This document shows positions 1-10,113 of a DNA stretch of 64,000 nt, piece by piece (position 1 is the stretch's first letter; each line of letters starts with the position of its first letter). The stretch comes from Arsenophonus endosymbiont of Aphis craccivora (GTDB taxonomy: Bacteria; Pseudomonadota; Gammaproteobacteria; Enterobacterales; Enterobacteriaceae). Both the position numbers and the translations under genes were made by a program. The notes beneath the pieces were generated by a model. It saw only the letters and a program-made list of their open reading frames with translations. It was not told the DNA's origin and did no database searches. The stretch spans positions 310,001 through 374,000 of the forward strand of contig NZ_CP038155.1 in NCBI RefSeq assembly GCF_013460135.1, in the 5' to 3' direction.

Positions 1-890
1 GCTGGAATTTTGAGACTTACCCGACCATCAAGTGTCGGTACATCAATTTCACCACCTAGAGCTGCAATCGCAAAATTAATGGGTACTTCGCAATATAAGT
101 TATTGCCATCGCGCTCAAAAATAGCATGTCTTGCGACATTGACCTGAACATATAGATCACCGGCTGGCGCGCCGTTTTCTCCGGCCTCACCTTCACCATT
201 TAAGCGAATACGATCGCCTGTATTAACCCCTGGTGGAATTTTTACTGATAAAGTTTTGTATTTCTCTACTCGGCCATGACCATAACATTTAATACAAGGT
301 TCTTTGATGATTTGACCACGACCATGGCAAGTTGGACAAGTTTGTTGAACTGCAAAAAATCCTTGCCGGATTTGTACCTGACCTGCCCCATGACAAGTTG
401 AGCAAGTTTCTGGTTTAGTGCCTGGTTTAGCGCCACTGCCGTTACAAACATCACATTTTTCTAAAGGCTGGATACGGATCTCTTTGCTGAACCCGCGCAC
501 TGCTTCCTCTAAGGTTAAGGTAATTTCGTACTGGAGATCAGCCCCACGAGCCGATCGCTGACGCCTACCACCACCAAAAATATCACCAAATACATCACCA
601 AAAATATCACTAAAATCAGCGCCAGAAGCAAAACCGCCGCTAAATCCACCGCCCATGCCACCTTGTTCAAAAGCTGCATGTCCATATTGATCATAAGCAG
701 CGCGTTTTTGCGCATCAGTTAAAATTTCATAAGCTTCTTTAATTTCTTTAAACTTACTTTCTGCTTCCTTGTCACCCTGATTGCGATCTGGATGATACTT
801 CATTGCCAGACGTTTATACGCTTTTTTGATCTCTTTCTCGTCAGCGGTTTTAGTAACGCCTAAAACTTGATAATAATCTCTTTTTGCCAT
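1..890 (-). CDS. dnaJ: Chaperone protein DnaJ (partial, 3' end outside window)
   Basis: This is the Hsp40 co-chaperone that delivers unfolded clients to DnaK and stimulates its ATPase in the cytoplasm. The frame is open from ATG at 890 to the window edge. The N-terminal J domain carries the HPD tripeptide in '[15 protein letters not shown]'. A Gly/Phe-rich linker follows ([23 protein letters not shown]), and then four CxxCxGxG-type zinc motifs ([32 protein letters not shown]). The visible part is about 297 codons of a family length near 376. It lies just downstream of dnaK on the same strand, the usual dnaKJ operon. No lesion is visible. Confidence 0.97.
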   Translation of the reverse strand, partial: MAKRDYYQVLGVTKTADEKEIKKAYKRLAMKYHPDRNQGDKEAESKFKEIKEAYEILTDAQKRAAYDQYGHAAFEQGGMGGGFSGGFASGADFSDIFGDVFGDIFGGGRRQRSARGADLQYEITLTLEEAVRGFSKEIRIQPLEKCDVCNGSGAKPGTKPETCSTCHGAGQVQIRQGFFAVQQTCPTCHGRGQIIKEPCIKCYGHGRVEKYKTLSVKIPPGVNTGDRIRLNGEGEAGENGAPAGDLYVQVNVARHAIFERDGNNLYCEVPINFAIAALGGEIDVPTLDGRVSLKIP

Positions 891-916
891 ATTTATTTTA
901 CCCTTAACACACGGAA

Positions 917-944
917 ACGGGCGTAGAGTTCCCTCAACGCCCGT
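917..944 (-). terminator. Hairpin in the dnaK-dnaJ intergenic region
   Basis: An 8-bp perfect stem (ACGGGCGT / ACGCCCGT, 917-924 with 937-944) has a partly paired interior. It lies between the dnaK stop and the dnaJ start. There is no T-tract after it on the minus strand, so it is more likely an intercistronic RNA stability or attenuation element than a full terminator. Confidence 0.5.
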
Positions 945-1006
945 ACTCGGTTTTCAGTAACAGAGGAAATGATCCTTAACACCATTACTGTGCCCGCTAA
1001 GGGCCA

Positions 1007-2926
1007 CTATTTTTTATCTTTATCCTTGTCGTTGACTTCTTCAAATTCAGCATCAACAACATTATCATCCTGTTTAGCTTGGGCGCCAGCATCAGCGGTA
1101 CCTGCTTGAGCCTGCTGTTGAGCTAACTCGAGTAGCTTGGCCGAAGCTTGAACTAAAGCTTGAATTTTCTCTTCAATGATGGCCTTATCTTCACCTTTCA
1201 CCGCAGTTTCCAACTCAGAAATGGCTTTCTCTATGTTAGCTTTATCATCAGCAGGTAACTTATCAGCCGCTTCTTCAATTTGTTTACGCGTACCATGAAT
1301 CAATTGATCAGCCTGATTACGTACCTGAACTAATTCTTCAAACTTACGATCTGATTCCGCATTTGCTTCTGCATCGCTTACCATTCTTTGGATTTCATCT
1401 TCCTTCAGACCAGAAGATGCCTTGATGGTAATCTTTTGCTCGCGGCCAGTATTCTTATCTTTAGCTGATACATGTAAGATACCATCAGCGTCAATATCAA
1501 AGGTAACTTCAATTTGTGGCATACCACGCGGTGCCGCTTGAATACCATCCAAATTGAACTGCCCTAATGATTTGTTATCACCTGAGCGTTTACGTTCACC
1601 TTGCAATACATGAATGGTTACTGCCGACTGGTTATCTTCTGCAGTTGAAAACACCTGACTATGTTTAGTCGGAATAGTGGTATTTTTGGCAATTAACGCT
1701 GTCATTACACCACCCATGGTTTCAATACCTAAAGATAGTGGAGTTACATCAAGTAACAAGACATCTTTCACATCACCAGCTAATACACCACCTTGCACCG
1801 CCGCACCCATAGCAACCGCTTCATCAGGGTTAACGTCTTTACGGGGTTCTTTACCGAAAAAGTCAGCAACCGCTTTTTGCACCATTGGCATACGCGTCTG
1901 ACCACCAACCAGAATGACGTCGTTTATGTCATTAACATTTAAGCCGGCATCTTGCAGTGCAACTTTCAGCGGCTCCATTGAGCGCTCAACCAAATCTTCC
2001 ACCAGTGATTCAAGTTTCGCTCGAGTCACCTTAATATTCATATGCTTAGGACCACTTGCATCTGCAGTAATGTAAGGCAGATTGACATCAGTCTGCTGAG
2101 CAGAAGAGAGCTCAATTTTGGCTTTCTCTGCTGCTTCTTTTAAGCGTTGCATTGCTAGTGGATCATTGCGTAGATCAAAACCTTGTTCTTTCTTAAATTC
2201 ATCGACCAAATAGTTGATCAGACGATTATCAAAGTCTTCACCACCTAAGTGAGTATCACCATTAGTGGCCAGCACTTCATAGGTTTTTTCACCATTAACT
2301 TCATCAATTTCAATAATTGAAATATCAAAAGTACCACCACCTAAGTCATATACCGCAATGGTACGGTTACCTACTTCACGATCTAAACCATAAGCAAGCG
2401 CCGCTGCTGTTGGTTCATTAATAATACGTTTTACATCTAAACCAGCAATGCGACCTGCATCTTTAGTTGCTTGACGCTGAGCATCATTAAAATAAGCTGG
2501 TACAGTAATAACAGCTTCAGTAACGGGTTCACCCAGATAATCTTCAGCCGTTTTTTTCATTTTTTTCAACACCTCAGCGGAAACCTGAGGAGGAGCCATT
2601 TTTTGCCCCTTAACATCCAACCAAGCATCACCATTATCTGCAGCAATGATTTTATAAGGCATAATAGAAATGTCACGTTGAACTTCTTCATCTTCAAAGC
2701 GACGTCCAATCAGACGCTTAATGGCAAAAAATGTATTTTGTGGGTTTGTCACAGCCTGACGTTTTGCCGGCTGCCCCACAAGAATTTCACCATCTTGAGT
2801 ATATGCAACAATAGAAGGTGTGGTACGATCACCCTCACTGTTTTCCAATACCCGCGCATTTGTGCCATCCATAATAGCTACACAAGAGTTAGTTGTACCC
2901 AGGTCAATCCCGATAATTTTACCCAT
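1007..2926 (-). CDS. dnaK: Molecular chaperone DnaK (Hsp70)
   Basis: DnaK is the ATP-dependent Hsp70 that binds exposed hydrophobic peptide segments with DnaJ and GrpE. The 639 residues match the family length (E. coli 638). The nucleotide-binding domain begins [17 protein letters not shown] and contains the phosphate loop '[15 protein letters not shown]' and '[15 protein letters not shown]'. The interdomain linker [15 protein letters not shown] is near residue 390, followed by the beta-sandwich and helical lid. The acidic tail ends in [16 protein letters not shown], resembling the EEVKDKK signature. It is first in the dnaKJ operon behind a heat-shock type promoter. The gene is fully intact amid many pseudogenes. 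Confidence 0.99.
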   Translation of the reverse strand: MGKIIGIDLGTTNSCVAIMDGTNARVLENSEGDRTTPSIVAYTQDGEILVGQPAKRQAVTNPQNTFFAIKRLIGRRFEDEEVQRDISIMPYKIIAADNGDAWLDVKGQKMAPPQVSAEVLKKMKKTAEDYLGEPVTEAVITVPAYFNDAQRQATKDAGRIAGLDVKRIINEPTAAALAYGLDREVGNRTIAVYDLGGGTFDISIIEIDEVNGEKTYEVLATNGDTHLGGEDFDNRLINYLVDEFKKEQGFDLRNDPLAMQRLKEAAEKAKIELSSAQQTDVNLPYITADASGPKHMNIKVTRAKLESLVEDLVERSMEPLKVALQDAGLNVNDINDVILVGGQTRMPMVQKAVADFFGKEPRKDVNPDEAVAMGAAVQGGVLAGDVKDVLLLDVTPLSLGIETMGGVMTALIAKNTTIPTKHSQVFSTAEDNQSAVTIHVLQGERKRSGDNKSLGQFNLDGIQAAPRGMPQIEVTFDIDADGILHVSAKDKNTGREQKITIKASSGLKEDEIQRMVSDAEANAESDRKFEELVQVRNQADQLIHGTRKQIEEAADKLPADDKANIEKAISELETAVKGEDKAIIEEKIQALVQASAKLLELAQQQAQAGTADAGAQAKQDDNVVDAEFEEVNDKDKDKK

Positions 2927-2973
2927 CTAAACAGCCTCCAAAGGGAATTCTTAACCAATCTAGTTACCAACCT

Positions 2974-3001
2974 ATATGAGGCTCAATGAATTTTTTTCAA
3001 G
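2974..3001 (-). promoter_or_regulatory. Probable sigma-32 heat-shock promoter of dnaKJ
   Basis: On the minus strand CTTGAAA (3001-2995) is followed after 13 nt by CCTCATAT (2981-2974). This fits the sigma-32 consensus CTTGAAA-N13-15-CCCCATnT. It lies about 50 bp upstream of the dnaK ATG. The assignment is by consensus match only. Confidence 0.75.
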
Positions 3002-3278
3002 GGATTTTTTCCCTGACCTCAAAAAAAATCTACCTAACGAGACACCTTGTGACAGGTTGATAGATTGACCATTGGTAACTACGCTATTCATTAAAGTGGG
3101 GACATAAAAATATTCATCAAGGGGAAAGTAAAAAAATATTTTTTAATATGAAAAATCATTTTAATCTTTGTTTTGAACCAAACACTACCTATTATACTTG
3201 CTTGATGTAAGCCCTGATAGCATATAAAAATTTATATCATATTGAATATTATATATTTAATGACATTTAGAGGAATGT

Positions 3279-3845
3279 ATGAGTGCAAATAATATTGCCA
3301 ATCCAGGCCCATTAGGTTTGATGGGTTTTGGTATGACAACAATTTTATTAAATATTCACAATGCTGGATTTTTTCCATTAACTTCAGTAATACTAAGTAT
3401 GGGTATCTTCTATGGTGGTATTGCCCAGATTATTGCCGGTATTTTTGAATATAAAAAAGGAAATACCTTTGCCGCAACGGCATTCTCATCTTATGGCTTG
3501 TTTTGGCTGAGCTTAGTTGGTTTATTAATGCTGCCTGAAATAGCGTCGGTGCAAGTAACATCCGCAGATTTTCTGGCAGTTTACTTGGCATTGTGGGGTA
3601 TCTTTACCTTATTTATGTTTGTTGGCACGTTAAAGGCTAATCGCGCACTACAATTCGTTTTTGCTAGTCTGACCGTACTTTTTGCGCTGTTAGCAATCGG
3701 TAATATGTATGGAAAGCAAACGATTCTTACTATTGCTGGTTACGAAGGTATCATTTGTGGCGCCAGCGCTTTTTACCTTGCTATGGCAGAAGTTATTAAT
3801 GAACAATTTGGCCGTACAATATTACCTATTGGTAATAGGCCTTAA
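3279..3845 (+). CDS. satP: Succinate-acetate/proton symporter SatP (YaaH family)
   Basis: This is an inner-membrane acetate/succinate:H+ symporter of the GPR1/FUN34/YaaH family. The 188 residues equal the E. coli length. The family signature N-P-[AG]-P-L-G-L-M-G-F appears near residue 7 ([18 protein letters not shown]). Six hydrophobic segments follow, and the end [15 protein letters not shown] matches E. coli SatP closely. The ATG at 3279 follows an AGAGGA Shine-Dalgarno. The gene is divergent from dnaK and convergent with mog, as in E. coli, and it is intact. Confidence 0.95.
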   Translation: MSANNIANPGPLGLMGFGMTTILLNIHNAGFFPLTSVILSMGIFYGGIAQIIAGIFEYKKGNTFAATAFSSYGLFWLSLVGLLMLPEIASVQVTSADFLAVYLALWGIFTLFMFVGTLKANRALQFVFASLTVLFALLAIGNMYGKQTILTIAGYEGIICGASAFYLAMAEVINEQFGRTILPIGNRP

Positions 3846-4036
3846 ACAGCATCCTGCCACATTAATAAAGCAGTTTTATATGCTTTATTAACACCCTGCT
3901 CTATTCGCCACTATGACGACACTAGAGAATTTTTGGCTTTAAAATTGACGCTAATTGATGGCAGGGCAATTTAACAGCGGCTTTAATCATTACTAAAGTT
4001 ATTTCCTAATGCCGAAAATAGCCAGATGAATCCATT

Positions 4037-4612
4037 TTATCGCATGGCTGATTTAGGTCTAAATGCTTTAATCACGTTGGGATTGGTTTCAACATAGGGA
4101 CCCTCTAGTAATTGGATACAGTAAGGCACGCTAGCGAAAATTCCGGCAACAATTTCACGTCCATGTTCATCTTTTAAACCGGCTAATGTTTCTGTAATTG
4201 ATTTTGGTTGTCCAGGTAAATTCAAAATCAATGTTTGCTTGCGGATCACGCCAACTTGGCGTGAGAGGATCGCCGTTGGCACAAAATGCAAACTAATTTG
4301 CCGCATTTGTTCACCAAAACCAGGCATTTGCCGATCAGCAATCGCCAGTGTCGCATCCGGTGTTACGTCACGTATCGCTGGGCCAGTGCCACCGGTGGTT
4401 AAAATTAAATGACAAGCAAATTCATCAACCAGCTCACAGAATGTAAGTTCAATAATTTTTTGTTCATCAGGGATCAAACGTGGCTCAACCGTAAAAGGGG
4501 TTTTTAGTGCCATTGAAAGCCAGTTTTTAAGTGCAGGGATCCCCTGATCTTGATAAATTTCATTGGCTGCCAGATCTGAAACAGAAACCAAACCTATGCG
4601 CAATTTATCCAT
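4037..4612 (-). CDS. mog: Molybdopterin adenylyltransferase
   Basis: MogA adenylates molybdopterin before molybdenum insertion in molybdenum cofactor synthesis. The open frame extends upstream to 4765, but the start at 4612 gives MDKLRIGLVSVSD, which aligns with the E. coli start, so the upstream part is untranslated. The product is 191 residues (E. coli 195). The MoaB/Mog motif LTTGGTGPAIRDVTPDAT and the stretch MPGFGEQMRQISLHFVPTAILSRQ are present. It follows talB after a terminator-like hairpin. No lesion is seen. Whether this genome still makes molybdoenzymes cannot be judged here. Confidence 0.95.
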   Translation of the reverse strand: MDKLRIGLVSVSDLAANEIYQDQGIPALKNWLSMALKTPFTVEPRLIPDEQKIIELTFCELVDEFACHLILTTGGTGPAIRDVTPDATLAIADRQMPGFGEQMRQISLHFVPTAILSRQVGVIRKQTLILNLPGQPKSITETLAGLKDEHGREIVAGIFASVPYCIQLLEGPYVETNPNVIKAFRPKSAMR

Positions 4613-4742
4613 GAGATCCTCAAATTTGATATTGAAAACAAGATGTTTAATACTAAATCTATTAAACTTATGCTGTAGCGATACAAAGGCAAATAATATT
4701 GTTGACTGCCCTTGAGCACCATCAGACCAGCAAGTAAAAGCA

Positions 4743-4774
4743 AAAAGCCCAGTACGATAATCCACTAGGCTTTT
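4743..4774 (-). terminator. Rho-independent terminator after talB
   Basis: The minus strand reads AAAAGCCTAGT, a 10-nt loop, then ACTGGGCTTTT and further T/G bases. This is an 11-bp stem with one G-U pair, 24 bp past the talB stop. Confidence 0.75.
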
Positions 4775-4797
4775 AGGTTATAACAGAGAAATGTTAA

Positions 4798-5751
4798 TTA
4801 CAGCTGCTGGGCAACCATTTTTTCCAATTTTTCCTGATCAATAGCAAATTTACGAATACCATCCGCCAGTTTGTCCGTTGCCATGGCATCTGCATAATGT
4901 TGCCAATAGAATTCTGCTTCTGTCATCGGCTTAGGCGGTGACTGAATTTGACCATTAAATGCCAATTTGCGGGGCACTTCACCTTGGGCTTCAGAAAGCT
5001 CTTTAAGTAATGCTGGAGAAATTGTTAAACGATCACAGCCTGCCAGTTGCAAAATTTCACCGCTATTGCGGAAACTTGCCCCCATGACAACCGTTTTATA
5101 GTCGTGCTGCTTATAATAATTGTAAATTTGTGTAACAGAAATAACGCCAGGATCTTCTTGTGGCGCATACTCTTTTGTATCGGTATTCGCTTTATACCAA
5201 TCAAGAATACGACCGACAAAAGGTGAAATCAGATAAACACCGGCTTCAGCACAAGCTCGTGCCTGAGCAAAAGAGAATAATAGCGTTAAATTACAGTTAA
5301 TACCCTCTTTTTCCAACTGCTCTGCCGCGCGGATCCCTTGCCAGGTTGAAGCCAATTTTATCAAAATACGCTCATTTTTAATGCGGGCACGATTATAAAG
5401 CTCAATAATATGCCGCGCTTTATTAATACAGGCTTCGGTATCATAGGAAAGGCGCGCATCAACTTCGGTTGAAATTCTTCCGGGAATTAATTGCAGGATT
5501 TCTAACCCAATATTAACAACCAATTTATCACACGCATCAATAATTTGTTGCTCACGTGATTGACTTTGTTGCCGTGCCCATGAGATCGCTTCATCAATGA
5601 AAGGCAGATATTCTGGGATCTGAGCCGCATTAAGGATCAAAGAAGGGTTAGTTGTTGCATCTTCAGGTTTATAAAGCTTTATTGCGCTTATATCACCTGT
5701 ATCTGCTACAACCGTCGTTATTTTTCGTAAAGAGGTTAATTTATCGGTCAT
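4798..5751 (-). CDS. talB: Transaldolase B
   Basis: Transaldolase moves dihydroxyacetone units between sedoheptulose-7-P and glyceraldehyde-3-P in the non-oxidative pentose phosphate pathway. The 317 residues match E. coli TalB. The substrate-side motif [10 protein letters not shown] is near residue 31. The Schiff-base lysine lies in [17 protein letters not shown] near residue 132, and the phosphate-binding region contains [13 protein letters not shown]. The gene sits upstream of mog and divergent from yaaA, as in E. coli apart from the missing yaaJ. It is intact. Confidence 0.98.
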   Translation of the reverse strand: MTDKLTSLRKITTVVADTGDISAIKLYKPEDATTNPSLILNAAQIPEYLPFIDEAISWARQQSQSREQQIIDACDKLVVNIGLEILQLIPGRISTEVDARLSYDTEACINKARHIIELYNRARIKNERILIKLASTWQGIRAAEQLEKEGINCNLTLLFSFAQARACAEAGVYLISPFVGRILDWYKANTDTKEYAPQEDPGVISVTQIYNYYKQHDYKTVVMGASFRNSGEILQLAGCDRLTISPALLKELSEAQGEVPRKLAFNGQIQSPPKPMTEAEFYWQHYADAMATDKLADGIRKFAIDQEKLEKMVAQQL

Positions 5752-6010
5752 TTTTTAATCCCGTTGTTATTGAGATGAAGCCGAGGCTCAAAATCCTATC
5801 TTGCTGTGATAATATCATTCATTGATATTACAACAAATAAATTCACCACCATTGTTTTGTTGTCGATAACAAATTTTGTTAGCTTATTTTCACACCCTAC
5901 TATCGTTTAAATAGCAATAATTAACGTTAAATGCTACAAATAAGCCTAATGATAGCCATTTACTATTTTGATTAAAGTTGTTTATTTATGAATTTTACTA
6001 GGTATTAATT

Positions 6011-6787
6011 ATGCTTATCACGATTTCACCTGCCAAAACACTTGATTATAAAAGTCCGCTTGCCACCACAGAATATAGTCAGCCAACCCTATTATCACAG
6101 GCTGAGCAATTGATTCAGATATGTCGTAAACTGACACCGGCTGAAATTGCCAGTCTAATGCATATTAGTGATAAATTAGCCGGTTTAAATGCAGCGCGTT
6201 TTGGACAGTGGCATGCTAATTTTACCCCAGAAAATGCCCGACCTGCTATTTTAGCTTTTAAAGGTGACGTCTATACTGGCCTGCAAGCAGAAAATTTTAA
6301 GCCAAAAGATTTCACCTTTGCCCAAAAACATCTTCGTATTCTATCAGGCTTATACGGTGTATTACGGCCACTTGATCTGATGCAACCTTACCGATTGGAA
6401 ATGGGAACTAAACTCAATAATAAACAAGGAAAAGATCTTTATGCCTTTTGGCGGGATATCATTACTGAAAATCTTAATCCGGCCTTAAGCAAGCAAGGTG
6501 ATAATATTCTGATTAACCTAGCTTCAGATGAATATTTTAATGCCGTGAATAGCAAAAAACTGGATGCTTATATTGTGAAACCTATTTTTCTAGATGAAAA
6601 ACAGGGGAAATATACAGTCATCAGTTTCTATGCGAAAAAAGCGCGCGGATTAATGAGTCGCTTTATTATTCAAAATCAACTAAAAAATATTGAACAACTG
6701 ACTGAATTTAACTTAGCCGGTTATCAATTTAATAACGCTGCTTCCAAAGATAATCAGCTAGTGTTTAAACGATCACAACATGGTTAA
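6011..6787 (+). CDS. yaaA: Peroxide stress protein YaaA (DUF328/UPF0246)
   Basis: YaaA is linked in E. coli to limiting free intracellular iron during peroxide stress. The 258 residues match the family, starting [16 protein letters not shown]. The conserved blocks [35 protein letters not shown] and NLASDEYF are all present. It converges on thrC across a bidirectional hairpin into which IS-1 has inserted, so its coding sequence is undamaged but its natural terminator is split. Confidence 0.95.
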   Translation: MLITISPAKTLDYKSPLATTEYSQPTLLSQAEQLIQICRKLTPAEIASLMHISDKLAGLNAARFGQWHANFTPENARPAILAFKGDVYTGLQAENFKPKDFTFAQKHLRILSGLYGVLRPLDLMQPYRLEMGTKLNNKQGKDLYAFWRDIITENLNPALSKQGDNILINLASDEYFNAVNSKKLDAYIVKPIFLDEKQGKYTVISFYAKKARGLMSRFIIQNQLKNIEQLTEFNLAGYQFNNAASKDNQLVFKRSQHG

Positions 6788-6796
6788 CAATGGAAG

Positions 6797-7851
6797 GGCT
6801 TTGTTGAATAAATCGAACTTTTAGGTGATTGGCGGAGCTGATCGCTAAATTCGTTTCAACATCAGGTCCCCATGGCAAAGCAAAAGTTTAAAATTACCAA
6901 CTGGCCCGCGTACAACAAGGCACTCAGACAACGCGGTTCCCTGACGGTCTGGCTTGATGAGTCGGCCATCGCTGGATGGACTGACAGTTCTTCGCCTGAA
7001 GGTCGTGGCCGGCCGCTTTACTACAGCGATATGGCTGTTACCACTGTCCTGATGATGAAGCGTGTGTTTAACCTGTCGCTCCGGGCATTACAGGGCTTCG
7101 TTGATTCGATTTTTAAACTCATGTCTTTGCCGCTGTGCTGTCCGGACTACTCGCTGGTCAGCAGACGAGCAAAGAGCGTCAACATCAGCATAAAAACGCC
7201 AACGCGTGGTGAAATCTCGCATCTGGTCATCGACAGTACCGGTCTGAAGGTCTTTGGCGAAGGTGAAAGGAAAGTCAGGCAGCATGGGGCTGACAGACGA
7301 AGAGTGTGGCGCAAGCTTCATCTGGCAGCAGACAGTGTGACTCATGAGATTATCTGTGCCGACTTATCGCTCAGCGGAACGACAGATGCGCAGTCACTGC
7401 CGGGCCTGATTAACCAAACCCACCGGAAAATCAGGGAAGTGTCAGCAGACGGTGCTTATGACGCCTGTTACTGCCACGACGCGTTGCTAAGAAAGAAAAT
7501 CAGGCCCCTTATCCCGCCGCGAAGCGGAGCGAAATACTGGCCGGACAAGTACCATGAACGTAACCATGCGGTGGCGAATCAGCGTCTGAGCAGGAGTAAT
7601 GATATGTGGAAAAAGAAAGTGGGTTATCACCGGCGTTCAGTGGCAGAAACAGCGATGTTCCGCATAAAAACTTTGCTGGGTGGCCATCTGAGGCTGCGTG
7701 ACTATGAGGCTCAGGTAGGTGAAGCAATGGCGATGGTCAAAGCGCTGAACCGTATGACGTTGTTGGGTATGCCACACAGCGTCAGGATCGGATAACAGCT
7801 GTAGCAGAGGGAGCCATCCTGTCGGCTAATTCTGATTTATTCAACAAAGCC
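6797..7851 (+). mobile_element. IS-1: complete IS903-type (IS5 family) insertion sequence
   Basis: This is a 1055-bp element with perfect 18-bp terminal inverted repeats (GGCTTTGTTGAATAAATC), the ends known for IS903. It is flanked by a 9-bp target duplication CAATGGAAG at 6788-6796 and 7852-7860, so it arrived by simple transposition. The target was the left arm of the yaaA/thrC terminator hairpin. Its G+C richer sequence stands out from the AT-rich chromosome. Confidence 0.97.
6872..7795 (+). CDS. IS903-type transposase, full length (IS-1)
   Basis: This DDE transposase is 307 residues, the full IS903 length, and very similar to the Tn903 IS903 enzyme. The catalytic triad is visible: D121 in HLVIDSTGLKV, D193 in VSADGAYD, and E259 in SVAETAMFRIKTLLGGH. 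Relative to the other copies here it has R instead of W at residue 133 (GERKV) and S instead of A at 175. Neither is a catalytic position. It may still be active. Confidence 0.96.
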   Translation: MAKQKFKITNWPAYNKALRQRGSLTVWLDESAIAGWTDSSSPEGRGRPLYYSDMAVTTVLMMKRVFNLSLRALQGFVDSIFKLMSLPLCCPDYSLVSRRAKSVNISIKTPTRGEISHLVIDSTGLKVFGEGERKVRQHGADRRRVWRKLHLAADSVTHEIICADLSLSGTTDAQSLPGLINQTHRKIREVSADGAYDACYCHDALLRKKIRPLIPPRSGAKYWPDKYHERNHAVANQRLSRSNDMWKKKVGYHRRSVAETAMFRIKTLLGGHLRLRDYEAQVGEAMAMVKALNRMTLLGMPHSVRIG

Positions 7852-7852
7852 C

Positions 7853-7874
7853 AATGGAAGCTAACGCTTCCATT
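7853..7874. terminator. Bidirectional terminator between yaaA and thrC, duplicated in part by IS-1
   Basis: AATGGAAGC (7853-7861) pairs perfectly with GCTTCCATT (7866-7874) around a 4-nt loop, between convergent yaaA and thrC. The IS-1 target duplication copied the left arm, so the thrC side keeps an intact hairpin and the yaaA side is left with half of one. Confidence 0.7.
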
Positions 7875-7888
7875 TCAGATCATTGTTA

Positions 7889-9180
7889 TTAAGTCGCATG
7901 CATAAATAAAAATTTACGCAACAAAGCAAAATCAGCTGGTAATTGATGGGAAAATATCGGTAAATTAGCTCGTTTTGCTAAAGCAGCTGGTAATGGTAAT
8001 GTTTTAGCAAGAATACGATCAACACTCTGTTTAAATTTTGCTGGATGTGCGGTACTTAAGAACAGCCCATATTCATCATCTTGCAACTGATCACGTAAAA
8101 TAAGATAAGCAACTGCGCTATGTGGCTCAGATATATAGCCTTTACTAGCCAGTTGTTGAACGGTTTTTTCAGTCATTCTATCATCAACAACACCATGACT
8201 AAGCTCATCAAGCTCCCATTTTTGCCGCTGTAAAAGTGTCTCTATCCGTGGCCAATTATTGGGTTGGCTGACATCCATTGCATTTGACAGAGTCGCTATC
8301 GTTTGATTAGGCAACCCCTTTGCCCTCAGACAGATAGCGTGGAACAGTATCATTAACATTAGTAGCAGCTATAAAACGCTTCACCGGTAGCCCCATTGCT
8401 TTGGCAAATAAGCCGGCGGTTAAATTACCAAAATTACCACTGGGTACGGAAATAACTAACTGTTGGCGGTTTTCAACCGCTAACTGTGCAACAGCCTCAA
8501 AATAATAACAAATTTGCGCCAATAACCGGCTAATATTAATAGAATTCGCGGAGGTTAAACATAATAGCCGTTTTAATTCCTCATCATCAAAAGCCTGTTT
8601 TACCAGCCTTTGACCATCATCAAAGTCACCCTTGATTGCGATAGTGTGGATATTTTCCCCTAGTGTACAGAATAATTTCTCCTGTAAAGGCGTGATCTTA
8701 TTTTTCGGATAGAGAATAATAACCTGAACATTTTTAAGACGATAAAAAGCATGGGCTACGGCGGCGCCAGTATCACCTGAAGTAGCGGTTAAAATAGTAA
8801 TGGGTTGGTTACTGGCAATTTGTGCCAATATTTGTGCCATAAATCGGCCACCAAAATCTTTAAATGCTAAGGTTGGGCCATGATACAACTCCAGGCTGGC
8901 AATATTTTCTTCTATTGGTCTAACAACTAACGGAAAATTGAACGCCTGTTTAACACACTCTGTCACTTGTTCTAATGGCATTTCATCGCCAATATAGGCT
9001 GATAAAATATAGCTACTACGGGTGATAAAATCGCACTGTAACAATTTAGCTAGCTGTTCATCATTCAGTTTTGGTACATTAAGCGGGGAAAAAAAGGCCC
9101 TGCTGCTGACTAAGCCCTTGTTTAACTTCCTGCACAAAACTGACCTGCTCACTTTGATTTTTTAAATTATATAATTTCAT
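7889..9180 (-). pseudogene. thrC: Threonine synthase, two frameshifts
   Basis: ThrC converts O-phosphohomoserine to threonine with pyridoxal phosphate. The ATG at 9180 gives MKLYNLKNQSEQVSF, matching E. coli, but the frame is lost at a T7 tract near 9090. A long middle frame then carries LELYHGPTLAFKDFGGRF (PLP lysine region), TATSGDTGAAVAHAFY and SVPSGNFGNLTAG. It shifts again in CAAAGGGG near 8330. The last frame carries ATLSNAMDVSQPNNWPR to the normal end. Total span equals about 430 codons, so only small indels have occurred. Unless slippage rescues it, threonine synthesis ends here. Confidence 0.93.
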
Positions 9181-9182
9181 TT

Positions 9183-10112
9183 TTAGCCTATCACTCTTGC
9201 ACCAACTTGATCTAAACGACACATGTGCACAAAACCTGTTCTATTTTGTAGGTAATATTGTGTCAGCCATTGCATTACTTTTTCTGCTGTCTTTCTTTCA
9301 TAGCAAATTGCAAATAATGTCGGCCCAGAGCCAGAGATACCACAAGCGACTGCGCCGATATTTTTTACTTTTTTGCGGGCTACGATAAAACCGGGCAATA
9401 TTTGAGCACGATAAGGCTCAGCGATCACATCCTGTAACATATCGATCGCTAAATCAGTTTGCTGGGTATGGCAGGCATGAATAAAACCGGCTAATAATCG
9501 ACCATGATTAATCGTATCCTGCCGTTGATAATGGCTCGGCAGAATCGCCCTCGCTGCTGCTGTGGCAACCTTGATTCCTGGGTAAGCCATCACCCAAATC
9601 CAATCCGCAAAAATAGGGATTGATTGACTCAGCACATTATTTTGTTCGACTATCAGTTGCATACCGCCCAAATAACAGGGCGCAACGTTATCATAATGAA
9701 TACTACCAGCGACACGCCCTTCCAATTTTCCCATCATTAATAACAAGCTGTTTTTATCAAAAGGGCGACCGCTATATTCATTTAATGCCATCAGCGCTGC
9801 TACCACTGAGCAGGCACTAGAGCCTAATCCAGAACCAATCGGCATATTCTTTTCTAATGTCATTTCAACATTGAGAAATTCACCCAATTCTTGACAAAAC
9901 AGTTGCCAGGCCTGATAGACGATATTTTGCTGCGGCAGCTGAGGCAATTTGCCAACAAAAGAGCCGCTGTTTTTCAAATTAAACTTATCTGTCTTCACGA
10001 CCGAGACACAATCACCTAATTGCCTATTATCTACCGGAGAGATAGCCGCACCTAATACATCAAACCCAACACTGACATTACCTATCGATGCGGGTGCATA
10101 AACCTTGACCAT
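9183..10112 (-). CDS. thrB: Homoserine kinase
   Basis: ThrB phosphorylates homoserine with ATP (GHMP kinase family). The 309 residues match E. coli (310). [24 protein letters not shown] is the N-terminal motif, and the ATP-binding motif [17 protein letters not shown] is near residue 90. The C-terminal [10 protein letters not shown] is present. It lies between the thrA and thrC pseudogenes in the normal operon order and is the only undamaged structural thr gene, so it is probably isolated from a working pathway. Confidence 0.97.
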   Translation of the reverse strand: MVKVYAPASIGNVSVGFDVLGAAISPVDNRQLGDCVSVVKTDKFNLKNSGSFVGKLPQLPQQNIVYQAWQLFCQELGEFLNVEMTLEKNMPIGSGLGSSACSVVAALMALNEYSGRPFDKNSLLLMMGKLEGRVAGSIHYDNVAPCYLGGMQLIVEQNNVLSQSIPIFADWIWVMAYPGIKVATAAARAILPSHYQRQDTINHGRLLAGFIHACHTQQTDLAIDMLQDVIAEPYRAQILPGFIVARKKVKNIGAVACGISGSGPTLFAICYERKTAEKVMQWLTQYYLQNRTGFVHMCRLDQVGARVIG

Positions 10113-10113
10113 T

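Noticed and set aside
266-715. Short open frames within dnaJ
   Set aside because: They are out-of-frame products of Gly/Phe and Cys-rich dnaJ, which is itself open through the whole region.
2471-2989. A 172-codon open frame opposite dnaK
   Set aside because: It is a shadow of the strongly conserved dnaK coding sequence and has the composition of a reverse translation.
4613-4765. Upstream extension of mog to 4765
   Set aside because: The MogA N-terminus aligns at 4612, and the extension includes the talB terminator hairpin.
7088-7345. Recurring 85-residue and 72-residue open frames antisense to every transposase copy
   Set aside because: They repeat only because the IS repeats, lie wholly inside the transposase gene on the other strand, and have no start context or family resemblance.
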